Positions 23,055-32,578 of a stretch of 64,000 bases of DNA are shown piece after piece. How positions within the stretch are numbered: the first letter of the stretch is position 1; each line of letters opens with the position of its first letter. Origin of the DNA: Adiantum capillus-veneris (lineage: Eukaryota > Streptophyta > Polypodiopsida > Polypodiales > Pteridaceae). The notes beneath the pieces were generated by a model. The model had not been told where the DNA came from. It did not search any database and was given only the letters and a program-made list of their open reading frames with translations. Position numbers and translations under genes: made by a program. The stretch spans positions 63,638,248 to 63,702,247 of the forward strand of contig CM043944.1 of the NCBI GenBank assembly GCA_014529385.2, given 5' to 3'.

Positions 23055-23079
23055 CCTAGTCCACGCTTCCAAGACTAGG
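23055..23079 (+). other. conserved LTR hairpin, CCTAGTC/GACTAGG
   Basis: Seven-base perfect arms around an 11-base loop, followed by TGGTGCCC. Equivalent to the CCTAGC/GCTAGG hairpin of the other LTRs, with paired changes in the arms. Confidence 0.62.
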
Positions 23080-23165
23080 TGGTGCCCTCATCTCATTTCC
23101 CTTGTGGCGCAATGGAGTTTGTTTTGGTGTAGAGGCCGCCATTCTAAATTTCCTTCATCATAAAT

Positions 23166-23184
23166 TGGTGCCCCCACGGAGGAG
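23166..23184 (+). other. gypsy-1 primer-binding site
   Basis: TGGTGCCCCCACGGAGGAG, five bases after the LTR end. The minus-strand elements carry TGGTGCCCTCACTGAGGAG at the same place. The tRNA is not identified. Confidence 0.6.
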
Positions 23185-23210
23185 TTCTCAAGCAGCGCTC
23201 TATCAATCCT

Positions 23211-23714
23211 ATGAAGGAAGATCCATCAAATTCTCCGAGACTTCCACTATGGTCTCCCCAAGAAGCTCGAGAAAAGAAGCGTCTTTATCGACAAACGGCA
23301 CGTATGCGGGTAAAGAGAGTTAACTACACACACCCTTCTTTGCTTCAAGGAAAATCTTGTAGTCATCAAGTCCCTAGGTCAAAAAATTGTGTTGAGTGCT
23401 TTGTGGCTAGTGTGAAGACACTTCCTTTGAAGCCTCGACTTCAGGTGGTGAAAGCACTCTCAAACTCAGGAATTCACAAGTTTTTGGAGGGGGAGCTACA
23501 CATCAATGGGGTGCGGTATTGGCAAGAGGCTACATATGGTGATGCACTCCAACTACTACTAGCAAGAAGGCTCAAGGTGGTTGAGAGGGTAGCCATCGAA
23601 CCCTATGAACTCTACAAAGCTGAAGATGGTCACACCAAAGCTAGGCTAATCACTGGTGAGCAAATTCTTCGCATCTCTCAAATGGTGGGATCCAAGAGAG
23701 CTCAACTTCAATGA
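23211..23714 (+). CDS. leader ORF (167 aa) of gypsy-1, unknown function
   Basis: Starts 27 bases after the primer-binding site with MKEDPSNSPRLPLWSP. The first 45 residues are basic. From residue 70 it aligns by eye to the 154-aa ORF of gypsy B/C/D: shared LP, [VL]-[VI]-x-K, L-H-[IL]-x-G-V, a Y-x-D block and a [VL]-[VI]-x-x-[VL] stretch in the same order. It is followed at 34 bases by small ORF a. Ogre/Tat elements are known to carry an extra ORF between LTR and gag, and this fits that place. No domain recognised. The same ORF begins again after the second LTR (30918). Confidence 0.62.
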   Translation: MKEDPSNSPRLPLWSPQEAREKKRLYRQTARMRVKRVNYTHPSLLQGKSCSHQVPRSKNCVECFVASVKTLPLKPRLQVVKALSNSGIHKFLEGELHINGVRYWQEATYGDALQLLLARRLKVVERVAIEPYELYKAEDGHTKARLITGEQILRISQMVGSKRAQLQ

Positions 23715-23747
23715 AGTGCTTCATGGAAGTTTGTAATTAATGCACCA

Positions 23748-23957
23748 ATGAATAATCCCATTTTCTACAACTTTCAATCAGTTCAGAATATTAGGGTGAA
23801 TGTGCGCATTGATAGAAAGATTTTTTTCCAACAAAGATTGGTCTTCTATTTTGGAGCTGAGAGGTTGAGAGAGATATTGCTGTCCCCTGACCCTATAATA
23901 TTTCCTATTTTGGAGTATAATGTATCTTTTGATGTTCACATCTTCATCTTGCTTTAA
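23748..23957 (+). CDS. small ORF a (69 aa) of gypsy-1
   Basis: MNNPIFYNFQSVQNIRVNV, then KIFFQQRLVFYFG, ERLREILLSPDPIIFP and a hydrophobic end VHIFILL. Close to the 72-aa ORF in the unrelated TGTCG-family LTRs, with shared MNNP, FQQR, ERL-x-EI, SPDPII and SFDV. No stops. It lies nine bases before ORF b. Function unknown; the hydrophobic C-terminus could be a membrane-proximal or packing segment (inference). Confidence 0.65.
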   Translation: MNNPIFYNFQSVQNIRVNVRIDRKIFFQQRLVFYFGAERLREILLSPDPIIFPILEYNVSFDVHIFILL

Positions 23958-23966
23958 GCATACTCC

Positions 23967-24179
23967 ATGAATCATAGGGATTTATATGGACCTTTCCAAC
24001 CTCTTGCTAGACAAACTGTGCATATAATAGCTAGCACAAAGCTTAGGTTCCAAAACATCATAAGGGACTTACTAGGCCCTCGTCGTCTAGCTGAGATTAA
24101 TGCATCTATCAATCCATTTATTCTACCCTTAATAAGATATGATTTGGGCCTAGACGTTTTCATCTTTGTGCTGTATTGA
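23967..24179 (+). CDS. small ORF b (70 aa) of gypsy-1
   Basis: Starts MNHRDLYGPF and carries STKLRFQ, RRLAEINASINPFILP and DVFIFVLY at the end. It is a paralogue of ORF a and the counterpart of the 70-aa ORF b in the TGTCG-family LTR (7047-7259). Its TGA ends 20 bases before the gag start at 24200. Order leader ORF, ORF a, ORF b, gag suggests a polycistronic RNA. Confidence 0.65.
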   Translation: MNHRDLYGPFQPLARQTVHIIASTKLRFQNIIRDLLGPRRLAEINASINPFILPLIRYDLGLDVFIFVLY

Positions 24180-24199
24180 GAGGAAGGCAACCCACTTTT

Positions 24200-25500
24200 A
24201 TGATGACTTTCCCAAATTTTTTTGGGCGTAGTGGGGAAAATGCTGGGGATTTTTTGGATAACTTGGAGATGGCTTTCCTTGTCTCTGGGAGGGATCACGA
24301 AGCATTGAAATTGAGAGCTTTTCCTTTGGTGCTCAAAGAAGAAGCTAGGGTATGGTTCTAGGCTCTAGATCCAACCCAAAGAATTGATTGGGAGGGATTG
24401 AAGGTGGCTTTCCTACGAAGATTTCAACGAGCCAATTCGGCAGAAGAATTATGGCAACGGCTTCTGTCCCTTCATCAAGTTGACCCTCATGGTTATGCAA
24501 CCTATGAGGAAGGTTTTTTGAAACTTTGGGGCCAATGGTCAGACTCACTAAACCCTGGTGAGCGAGCTCCCAATTTCCTCCAAAAGGATCGATTTATCTC
24601 AGGTTTGTACCCCTTGCTAAGGGAGAAGGTAAAGAGCAAATTTCCAAATGCTTTTGAAGATGCCTTAAGAATTGCTAGGGAAAAGAATAGAAAGATTCTC
24701 TATCAAGCCCAAGCTGGCCAGCTAGCTTTGGGAGGCAATATCACAACTATGGAAGCTTCTCACATACCTCCAAATGTGCCTAATGCACCAGACCTCAATA
24801 GAGGTCAACAAGAAGATATGCTCCAACAAATAAACAATCTCACAAACTAGCTAGAGGGGTTGAGAGTAAATCTTGTGCAGGGTGCAAGAAGGCCTATTGA
24901 GGGAAATGGTGGGAATCGGCCACCACTGCGACGTCAAGCAAGGGAAATGTTGTGTAACAAGTGTGGGGAAATTGGCCACGGCATGTATAATTGCCCTCAT
25001 CCCAGAAGATATGACTACCCTGTCAGAGGTCCTCGACAACAAGTAAGTCCACCCCGTGCTAGAGCTCAAGCACAAGAGCAACCGCAACCTCAAATTTTGC
25101 AGCCACCTCGTGCTCAAGCTCAAGCCCCTGCTACTCAACCAAATGTGAGCATCATAAGGATGGAGGAGGTCCTCAAGGGCAGAAGCAACCAGGAAGAAAT
25201 AGCTAAAGGGAAGATGAAGATAGATGAAGTGGCTACAATGCCTATCAAACGTGTGCGTGTCCAAGAAGAAGTAGGTAAAGAAACAAGCAAGGATGCAAGC
25301 AATGAAGCAAGTACATCTCGGGCAGCTAAAGATGAAGCCAAGAAGAGAAAGACCCGTACTAGGTCTCAAATTGACATCTCTGATTTCCCTATGGGATCTC
25401 GGACACAACCTTATGACTTGACAGCTGATGTGAGTTCTCAAGGACCAAAGATTACTTGGCCACAACTACTTCATATCTCCCCAAAGCTTCGACGACAATG
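24200..25500 (+). pseudogene. gag: gypsy-1 gag, two stops
   Basis: The ATG at 24200 begins MMTFPNFFGRSGENAGDFLD, a retrotransposon gag start. The capsid-like domain runs to about 24700 with RVWF, FLRRFQ and FLQKDRFISGLYP. TAG stops lie at 24359 and 24848. A CCHC knuckle (CNKCGEIGHGMYNC) is at 24953-24994, followed by a proline/glutamine/alanine-rich linker. The frame is continuous with protease and pol, so gag-pol was one polyprotein here, unlike in B/C/D. Confidence 0.9.
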
Positions 25501-25900
25501 GTCAAAAATGGTGAGCACGAGGGCAAAGCGAAGTAAGCTAGTAAGTGTAATCAAAGCATATGGTCTCAAGGATATAGTGCCTTTGGTGGAGGCTCAAATC
25601 AAGGGACAACGGATTCCAAAAACTTACATTGACAGTGGAGCAGAGGTTTGTGTCATGACAGAAAAGCTAATGCATCAATTGGGTTTAGAGGTAATGGAAT
25701 CATCAAACTTTAGGGCAAAAATGGCCAATACTGTCTCTATCACTTGTGTGGGTGTAGTGAAAGCTTTGAGAGTTTCTGTTTTTGGAATCACTACAGAGGT
25801 TGATGCTTATGTGATGCCAGTAAAGGGAGAAGGATACCCCCTTATTTTAGGATGACCTTGGCTCATGGGTATAGGAGCTAGGCAAGATTGGGCAACAGGA
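25501..25900 (+). pseudogene. pro: gypsy-1 aspartic protease
   Basis: Retropepsin with active site YIDSGAEVCVM (Asp at 25631) and the flap and C-terminal signature LILG. A TGA at 25853 breaks the LG-x-PWL motif that follows. It would cut the polyprotein. The DSG triad is intact here, while B/C/D have DGG. Confidence 0.88.
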
Positions 25901-27580
25901 GACTTGGAGTTGAGGCCTCGCATGGGTGGCCATAGTCGGAAGGTGGTTTATAACCTAAAGAATGGGCGACAAGAGAACCTTGAACTAGAGACGTCAGCTG
26001 ATGAGTGGAGCTCAAGTGGATGCTCCTCATCTATGGACGAGGAAGAGAGTTCAAGTGAAGAGAGTGATAGCACTCTCGAAGTCATGGGCGTCACCATAAA
26101 GGAAACTACCTCATCAGAAGACAACCCAAGGATCCAAATGGAGAATGTGTGGGATGCCAGCCTAGAGGAGATGTTATCCAAGGATATAAAGGAAGAAGAA
26201 AAGGAGGGTTATGTAAATGTTCTCAAGAAGCATGCATCATTGTTTATTTCTGATTACACTCACATTACAGGTGTCACTGCAGTGAAGCATCATATCCATC
26301 TAAAAGAAGGGAGCAAGCCAGTAGTACAAAAACTAAGAAGATTAGGAGTTGTGCAACAAAATGCACTGTTGTCTGAGGTGAAGAGACTCTTAGAAGCAGG
26401 ATTCATATACCCAGTAGAAGATTCAGAATGGGTCTCCCCAGTAGTGGTGAGGCCAAAGAAGAATGGTAAATGGCGAGTGTGCGTGGATTACAAGCCACTA
26501 AATGCTGCAACAAAGAGGGACCACTTCCCTCTCCCATTTCAAGATGAGATTCTAAATGAAGTAGCAGGCCATGAGAGATACACAGTGTGTGATGGCTACT
26601 CTGGCTACTTTCAAATACGCATTGCAGAGGAGGACCAGAAAAAGACTACTTTCATCACACCATGGGGATGTTTTGCATTCCGAGTCATGCCTTTTGGTCT
26701 CACCAACGCTCCAGCCACCTTTCAACGATTCATGAACATGGTCTTCCAACCTTACTTTGGTAAGTCCATAAGGGTTTTCATAGATGACTTTTATATTTAC
26801 AGCTCCAAAAGTATGCATCTCGGCAAGATTGATGAAGGATTTACTCGTTTAGCTAAGCTGGGTGGACAACTAAACAAGGACAAATGTCACATTGGGGAAA
26901 GCAAGGTTACACTATTAGGGCATGTAGTGTCCATTGATGGAATCGAGGTAGATCTTGAAAAGATAGAAACATTGCTAAATCTACCTTCCCCAACTTCCAT
27001 CAAACAATTAATCTCCTTCTTGCAAAAGCTAAGATATTTGAGTAGATTCATACACTTACTCTCCCAAGTGATATTTCCTCTACAACAGCTGACTCGTCAA
27101 GAGACGCTTGTTTGGAGTGAAGAAAGTGAAGGGCATTTTAGAGAGATTAAAAAAATGTTAGGGTCACTCCCTATAATCCTCCAACCTTGTTGGGAAGAAA
27201 CATTCTTTGTAAACCCTAGTGTGGGAGAAGAAGCCATTGGTGCTGCCCTCCTACAAAAAGATCCAAAAACATCCTTTATGAGGCCCGTGTATTTTGCTAG
27301 CCGCCTCATGGAAAACACAGAGAAGGTCTACACCCTGATGGAACAGCTAGTGTTAGCTCTCATGTTTGCGGTAACCAAATTTCGGCCATACTTGCTGCCG
27401 AAGAGGTTTGTAAGTATCACTGTGGAGGATATGTTTCCCTATGCACTACAACATATGGAAATCTCTGACAAAATAGCAAAGTGGGTGGTGCGACTTCAAG
27501 AGTTTGATTATACAATACAGGTTGAAAGAACAACTTGAGCATGCTTAGCCGAAATTTTAACAAACAAGTGCTATGAAAAA
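25901..27580 (+). pseudogene. pol: gypsy-1 reverse transcriptase and classical RNase H
   Basis: An acidic serine-rich linker (25980-26080) precedes RT. RT motifs: GFIYPVEDSEWVSPVV, NGKWRVCVDYKPLN, DGYSGYFQI, FGLTNAPATFQR and FIDDFYIYS (catalytic FIDD at 26779-26790), then LLGHVVS. The connection and RNase H follow, with EKVYTLMEQLVLAL and KFRPYLL. The frame is open from 25865 to 27538, where TGA interrupts the C-terminal tether. Confidence 0.93.
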
Positions 27581-28060
27581 GTTTTCCATTTGAAGAGAAA
27601 GGAACTTCCACCACCTCCAGCTCCAGAGGCTTTGGTCAATGCTTATAGCCTCTACTTTGATGGAGCATACAAGAGAACCAAGGATAAGGTAGCTGCAGGC
27701 ATTGTGGTCTTATCTCCATTGGGAGAGAGGATCCATGGTGAAGGGATCACTCTAGAAGATGTCCACTCCAACAATGAAGCAGAATATCATGCTCTAATTC
27801 ATGGCCTTTGTTAGTGCCTCGATAATTCAATTAAGAGATTAAACGCTTTTGGTGACTCCATGCTTTTGGTAAGGCAAATGCAAGGTACATGGGCTTGCAA
27901 AAATGCCCGTCTCTCTGCTAAAATGAGAGAAGCCAAAGCTCTTATGAGGAGATTTAGGGAGGCACAAGTACATCATGTGCCAAGAGACCAGAACAAGGAT
28001 GCAGACCACCTAGCATCATCAAAGTTAAATGAGTCAATAGTGGGAGCAGTGGCCATCAAA
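27581..28060 (+). pseudogene. gypsy-1 second, archaeal-type RNase H
   Basis: YFDGAYKR (first Asp), AAGIVVLSP, NNEAEYHALI (Glu), FGDSMLLVRQMQGTWACKN (Asp) and HHVPRDQNKDADHLAS (last Asp) are the four conserved segments of an archaeal-type RNase H. A TAG at 27812 interrupts it. This extra domain between RNase H and integrase is diagnostic of the plant Tat/Ogre lineage. Confidence 0.88.
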
Positions 28061-29359
28061 CTTCCACTTCAGCAAGGCAAGGAGGACTTGGAAGATATTA
28101 TGCACATTCTGGAGCAAGGAGAGGCTCCTAAACACTTGAATGCAGGGGAAAGGCGATGGTTAGCTAGGAAGGCTACCAGGTATCGCATAGTAAATGATGA
28201 CTTGTATTGTCTAGGTAAGGATGGTGTGCTTAGGAGAGTGCCTTTGAAGAGTGAAATTGAAGAAATTTTAAAAGCTTGTCACGATGATATATGCGGAGGA
28301 CACTTTGCACACGACGTCACTAGTAGAAAGGTTCTACAAGCTGGGTTTACTTGGCCAAGTCTTCATCGTGATGTCAAATACTGGTGTCAAACATGTGACG
28401 AATGTCAGAAAGCAGGACCACGACGGCTCATAGCTGAACCTCAGAACCCAATAAAGGTATATGGGTCCTTTGAGAAGTGGGGAATTGATGCCATAGGGCC
28501 TCTACCACGCACTCAGTCAGGTAAAGAGTACATCATCATGGGAGTAGACTACATGACTAGATGGGCTGAGGCTATGCCGACCAATAGAATTACTGCTAAG
28601 GATGTGAGTCAGTTCATCTTTGACCACATCTGTTGCCGGTTTGGCACCCCTCTTGAAATACTATCTGATAGAGGACCACGGTTTAGAGCAGACTTGGTAG
28701 GAGAACTCATGAAGAAGCTAAATATTCAGCATCAACACTCTACTCCTTACTACCCTCAGTGCAATGGTTTGGTGGAAAAAGTAAATGGAATCATTTGCAA
28801 AATTCTCACCAAACAGGTACATGCCAGGTGCCAAGATTGGGACAAACACCTGAATGGAGCTCTATGGGCCTATAGAACCTCCTTCAAAACCACATTAGGG
28901 TACACACCCTTTCATTTGGTTTATGGAAAGGAGGCGCTTTTGCCCATTGAAGTGAAGTTAACAAGTCTTCGAATATTGGATAGCCAGGTAGGCTCTCAAA
29001 AGGAGAAAGTACATCAAAGGATCATGGATCTAGAGAGGCTGCAATTGGATCGTGAAGAAGCCATCAACCACTATTCTCAAGAAGCAGAGAAGCGCAGAGA
29101 AAAGTTCAACAAAAAGCTAGCATCCAAAGACATCAAAAAGGGATCTCTGGTGCTTCGATATGACAATCGCTTCGACACTCATAAGGATGGAAAGTTTCTT
29201 TTCCGATGGGAAGGCCCGTTCTTGGTCACCAAAAAGTTCAAAAATGGCTCTTACGGACTTCAAGACATTGATGGTAAAGTGCACAAGACCAGGACAAATG
29301 GATGGCGTCTAAAGCCTTATCACATCAGGATAAGGTCAGCTCAAGATCAAAGAAAGTAG
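28061..29359 (+). pseudogene. pol: gypsy-1 integrase
   Basis: HHCC finger with HDDICGGHFAHDVTSRK and WCQTCDECQKAG. The core has WGIDAIGPLP (Asp), ILSDRGPRF (Asp) and PQCNGLVEKVNG (Glu), a complete DDE triad. The C-terminal part has TLGYTPFHLVYGKEA and an SH3-like RWEGPFLVTKKFKNGSYGL. No chromodomain follows. The stop TAG at 29357-29359 abuts the hairpin before the polypurine tract. Integrase itself is uninterrupted, but lacks upstream continuity. Confidence 0.92.
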
Positions 29360-29400
29360 GCTAGAGGCATAAATACCCCTAGCCAGGTTTGGGGGGGCTA
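29359..29400 (+). other. pre-tract hairpin and polypurine tract of gypsy-1
   Basis: Arms GGCTAGAGG (29359-29367) and CCCCTAGCC (29376-29384) pair with one mismatch around an 8-base loop, then AGGTTTGGGGGGG leads to the LTR start. The same hairpin stands before the tract in gypsy B. Confidence 0.68.
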
Positions 29401-30678
29401 TGATCCGAGCCTATCACAAATTTTTGTTTATCATATTTTGTTGGTTTTCCTTGCTTCTAGAGGTTTACAATAAAAGAAAGAGTGAGAACAACCTCTTGGA
29501 AAAATTAAAAAAAAATGATTTTTTCTTGACTAGTTCACCGGAGGTGAAAGGTAGAGGGAGAACCTAGTGGTAAAGGAAAGGGAAAATATGTAAATGTGAA
29601 AAGAAAAGATATGATGTGGCTGTGGAGCCATGCACCCATGATTCAAGGGTCATGAGTGGCTCATATCATCATGGCTTTGGAGCCATATGATGATTCAAAC
29701 AAATGGGACCCAAGTGGAAGACTTGGTAAAGGAAGAAACCATACACATGATTTTGCTGAATTTTTAAAAAATACTTCCACTCCGATCCAAGAAAAGTTGT
29801 CTTCATCAAAGTTGTAGCTGATGAGCTGGAGATTCTGGCCATATTTTTTTTATAAGTTTTGCATCTACGGTCTAGGAGATATGGCCAAAATGGTGGACGC
29901 CAGTTTTTTCAATTGTGGTGGAGACCACCCCCTCTACCTTTACACACACACACCCTTCCTTTTCCACATTGAGACCTTCTCTAAAATCAGCCATTAGTCT
30001 TCTCACCCTCCTCTCCTTCCTTCTCTCTCTCAAGCTCAAAAACCCATCAAAGTTCCTCTTCTAATCACCTTTCAAGTCATGCTTAATCTTGTTGTAATTC
30101 ATAAGTTCTCATTCAACCCCTTCCTATTATTACTAGATATGTATTGATTTTATGTAGATTCTTTACATTTTAAAATAAGGAAGCTCTTGGACTCAAGCTA
30201 TGGAGGAAGGAGTGAAGACAACACAAGTGATGATGGAGCTAATTGGTCAACAAATCACTTGGAAGGAGCTTCTTCATTGGTTGAATGTCCCTAATCAAGC
30301 TTCATTTGTACAAATTACACTTGGATCTTAACCTCACTCCTAATCACTCTCTTTCCTATATAAAGAGGCCTTCCCCTTTGTAATTTCAAGCCTCCCTCAG
30401 CCCCATTGAGCCTTTGTATCACTCACCATGAGCCCATAAGCTCATTCATTCACTCTATTATTGCACATCCTAGAGTGCAAATTGTTTCATGCTAGTAACC
30501 TCTCCTCCTCTTACTTATGTTAATTAAGAGAAATGTTTTATATGTGTGTGAGAATGCTTGATGTGATCTTGGCTAATCCTTGAGTGATTGTTTGGTAATC
30601 TATATGCTATTTGTGTTGGGAGTGTTTGAAGTCATCCATTCCTTGTACACACACTACGGTTAATGCTTCATTCATAGT

Positions 30679-30752
<74 letters not shown>

Positions 30753-30867
30753 TGTAGCGGTCCTAGTCCACGCTTCCAAGACTAGGTGGTGCCCTCATCT
30801 CATTTCCCTTGTGGCGCAATGGAGTTTGTTTTGGTGTAGAGGCCGCCATTCCAAATTTCCTTCGTCA
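29401..30867 (+). repeat. gypsy-1 second LTR
   Basis: Near-identical copy of 21685-23160, with TATA box at 30355, CT microsatellite at 30681-30749 and hairpin at 30762-30786. It lies correctly after the polypurine tract but is followed by a primer-binding site and leader instead of flanking DNA. Confidence 0.82.
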
Positions 30868-30872
30868 TAAAT

Positions 30873-31370
30873 TGGTGCCCCCACGGAGGAGTTCTCAAGC
30901 AGCGCTCTATCAATCCTATGAAGGAAGATCCATCAAATTCTCCGAGACTTCCACTATGGTCTCCCCAAGAAGCTCGAGAAAAGAAGCGTCTTTATCGACA
31001 AACGGCACGTATGCGGGTAAAGAGAGTTAACTACACACACCCTTCTTTGCTTCAAGGAAAATCTTGTAGTCATCAAGTCCCTAGGTCAAAAAATTGTGTT
31101 GAGTGCTTTGTGGCTAGTGTGAAGACACTTCCTTTGAAGCCTCGACTTCAGGTGGTGAAAGCACTCTCAAACTCAGGAATTCACAAGTTTTTGGAGGGGG
31201 AGCTACACATCAATGGGGTGCGGTATTGGCAAGAGGCTACATATGGTGATGCACTCCAACTACTACTAGCAAGAAGGCTCAAGGTGGTTGAGAGGGTAGC
31301 CATCGAACCCTATGAACTCTACAAAGCTGAAGATGGTCACACCAAAGCTAGGCTAATCACTGGTATCTAG
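30873..31370 (+). pseudogene. truncated second copy of primer-binding site and leader ORF
   Basis: TGGTGCCCCCACGGAGGAG (30873) and the leader ORF from 30918 are repeated. The ORF keeps 148 codons of the first copy, then ends three codons later, where similarity stops at about 31364 and the palindromic array begins. It is the start of a second tandem element. Confidence 0.8.
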
Positions 31371-32046
31371 CAAATAAGGTATGTTAATTAGCATATTCAA
31401 TATGCTAATTAGCATAATTTTTATGCTAATTAGAAAATTGTGTATGATGGCTACCACGCAAGTATGATAGCTAGAAAAAAAAGGTATGCTTATGAATGCT
31501 ATTAATCATACATTTTTTCTAATCAGCATACTTGTATGCTAGCCATCATACACAGTGTTCTAGTTAGCATAAAAAGTATGCTAATTAGCATACCCTGTAT
31601 GTTAGTTAGCACACTAGAAGGTATGCTAACTAACATACAAGGTATGATAATTAGCATATTGTCTAATTAGCATACTTTTTATGCTAATTAGAACATTGTG
31701 TATGATGGCTAACATGCAAGTATGCTAACTAGAAGAAAAGGTGTGCTAATTAGCATACTGAGTATGCTAATTATCATTTTTTTCTTCTAGTTAGCACACT
31801 AGAAGGTATGCTTATTAGCGTACACAGTATGCTAACTAGCATACAAAAAATGCCAACTAGTATTCACAATATGTTAGCTAGGATAATTAGCTATGCTAAC
31901 TAGCATACACAGTATACGTACCACCATGACAATGTATGATAGCTATATCTCATACTATGCTAACTAGCATAGCTAGGTTTTCCAACTACCATACACAATA
32001 TGCTAGCCACCATACCCACTAAGCTAACTAGCATACACAAGGCTAG
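31371..32046. repeat. palindromic TATGCTAATTAGCATA-like array, right part
   Basis: Same units as 21355-21684, about 30 diverged copies, with variants CTAACTAGCATAC and GATGGCTA. Nothing else is seen in it. Confidence 0.8.
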
Positions 32047-32081
32047 TGTAGGAATCAAGGCTGAATAATTGTTCCTTAACA

Positions 32082-32444
32082 TTATCTTACCAAAACTCGT
32101 GTGATTGGATATCCTTGCCTTGTGATCTTGCCACACCATTCAGCTGGTATCCTCTGCTGGTAGGTAGAAGCTCTACATTCGGTCCCTAGGAAGCCTGCAA
32201 CAACAAAGCAGATTAGGTGATAGGTATGCTCACATGGCATTTTGACCACTACACTAATTTTGTGTACTTCTAGTGGCAGACCATAGCCAGTACACTCGTT
32301 TCTTGTTGTCCCATCGCATACCCCTCCTATATACTCTGTAAAAGTGTCCATAGATATCTTGCATAGGGTAGTGGGGATGAAGGAGCCTTGTGAAATCCTA
32401 CTTATCTGCATGAACAACTGCAATTCACTATCGCAGGCGGGCAC
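32082..32444 (-). pseudogene. Cys/His-containing remnant, unidentified
   Basis: A 120-codon frame with a pattern KMPCEHTYHLICFVVAGF, then C and IPAEWCGK. It looks like a partial zinc-binding domain but matches nothing I can name. It lies on the strand of the pseudogene at 32579-33523 and may be another part of it (inference). Confidence 0.3.
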
Positions 32445-32578
32445 TTTTGCTTCCTACATCTCCACATTAATCTACAAACCAATCAAAGCAGAAGCATGGT
32501 ATGTACATAGGATAGTTGTACACATATTCAAAACATAATGTTCAATCACAAAACCATCGGCACTTACACCAAGACATC

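Larger units (their letters stand above)
21685..23160 (+). repeat. gypsy-1 first LTR
   Basis: Starts TGATCCGAGCC. The end is set by the primer-binding site at 23166 and a terminal ATCA. The homologous copy is 29401-30867. It contains a TATA box at 22641, a CT microsatellite at 22969-23042 and the CCTAGTC..GACTAGG hairpin at 23055-23079. Exact end uncertain by some five bases. Confidence 0.8.
21685..31370 (+). mobile_element. Ty3/gypsy element gypsy-1 (Tat-type, dual RNase H), followed by a second partial leader
   Basis: LTR at 21685-23160, primer-binding site, four leader/small ORFs, gag-pol, polypurine tract and a second LTR at 29401-30867. The second LTR is again followed by a primer-binding site and the first 150 codons of the leader ORF, cut at about 31364. 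The unit is therefore LTR-internal-LTR-partial internal. The flanks carry CTAG on both sides (21681-21684; 31367-31370), a possible short target duplication. Gag-pol has five stops. The two LTRs differ at only a few bases besides the microsatellite length, so insertion or conversion is recent. Confidence 0.85.

Noticed and set aside
31362-31375. TGGTATC.. after the gypsy-1 second LTR copy, resembling the copia primer-binding site
   Set aside because: Only seven bases match, and the true gypsy-1 primer-binding site is at 30873; the bases lie at the truncation point.
31371-32046. Repeats with spacers suggesting a CRISPR-like array
   Set aside because: Units are palindromic, diverged and irregularly spaced in a plant nuclear context; no array of constant repeat and spacer length.
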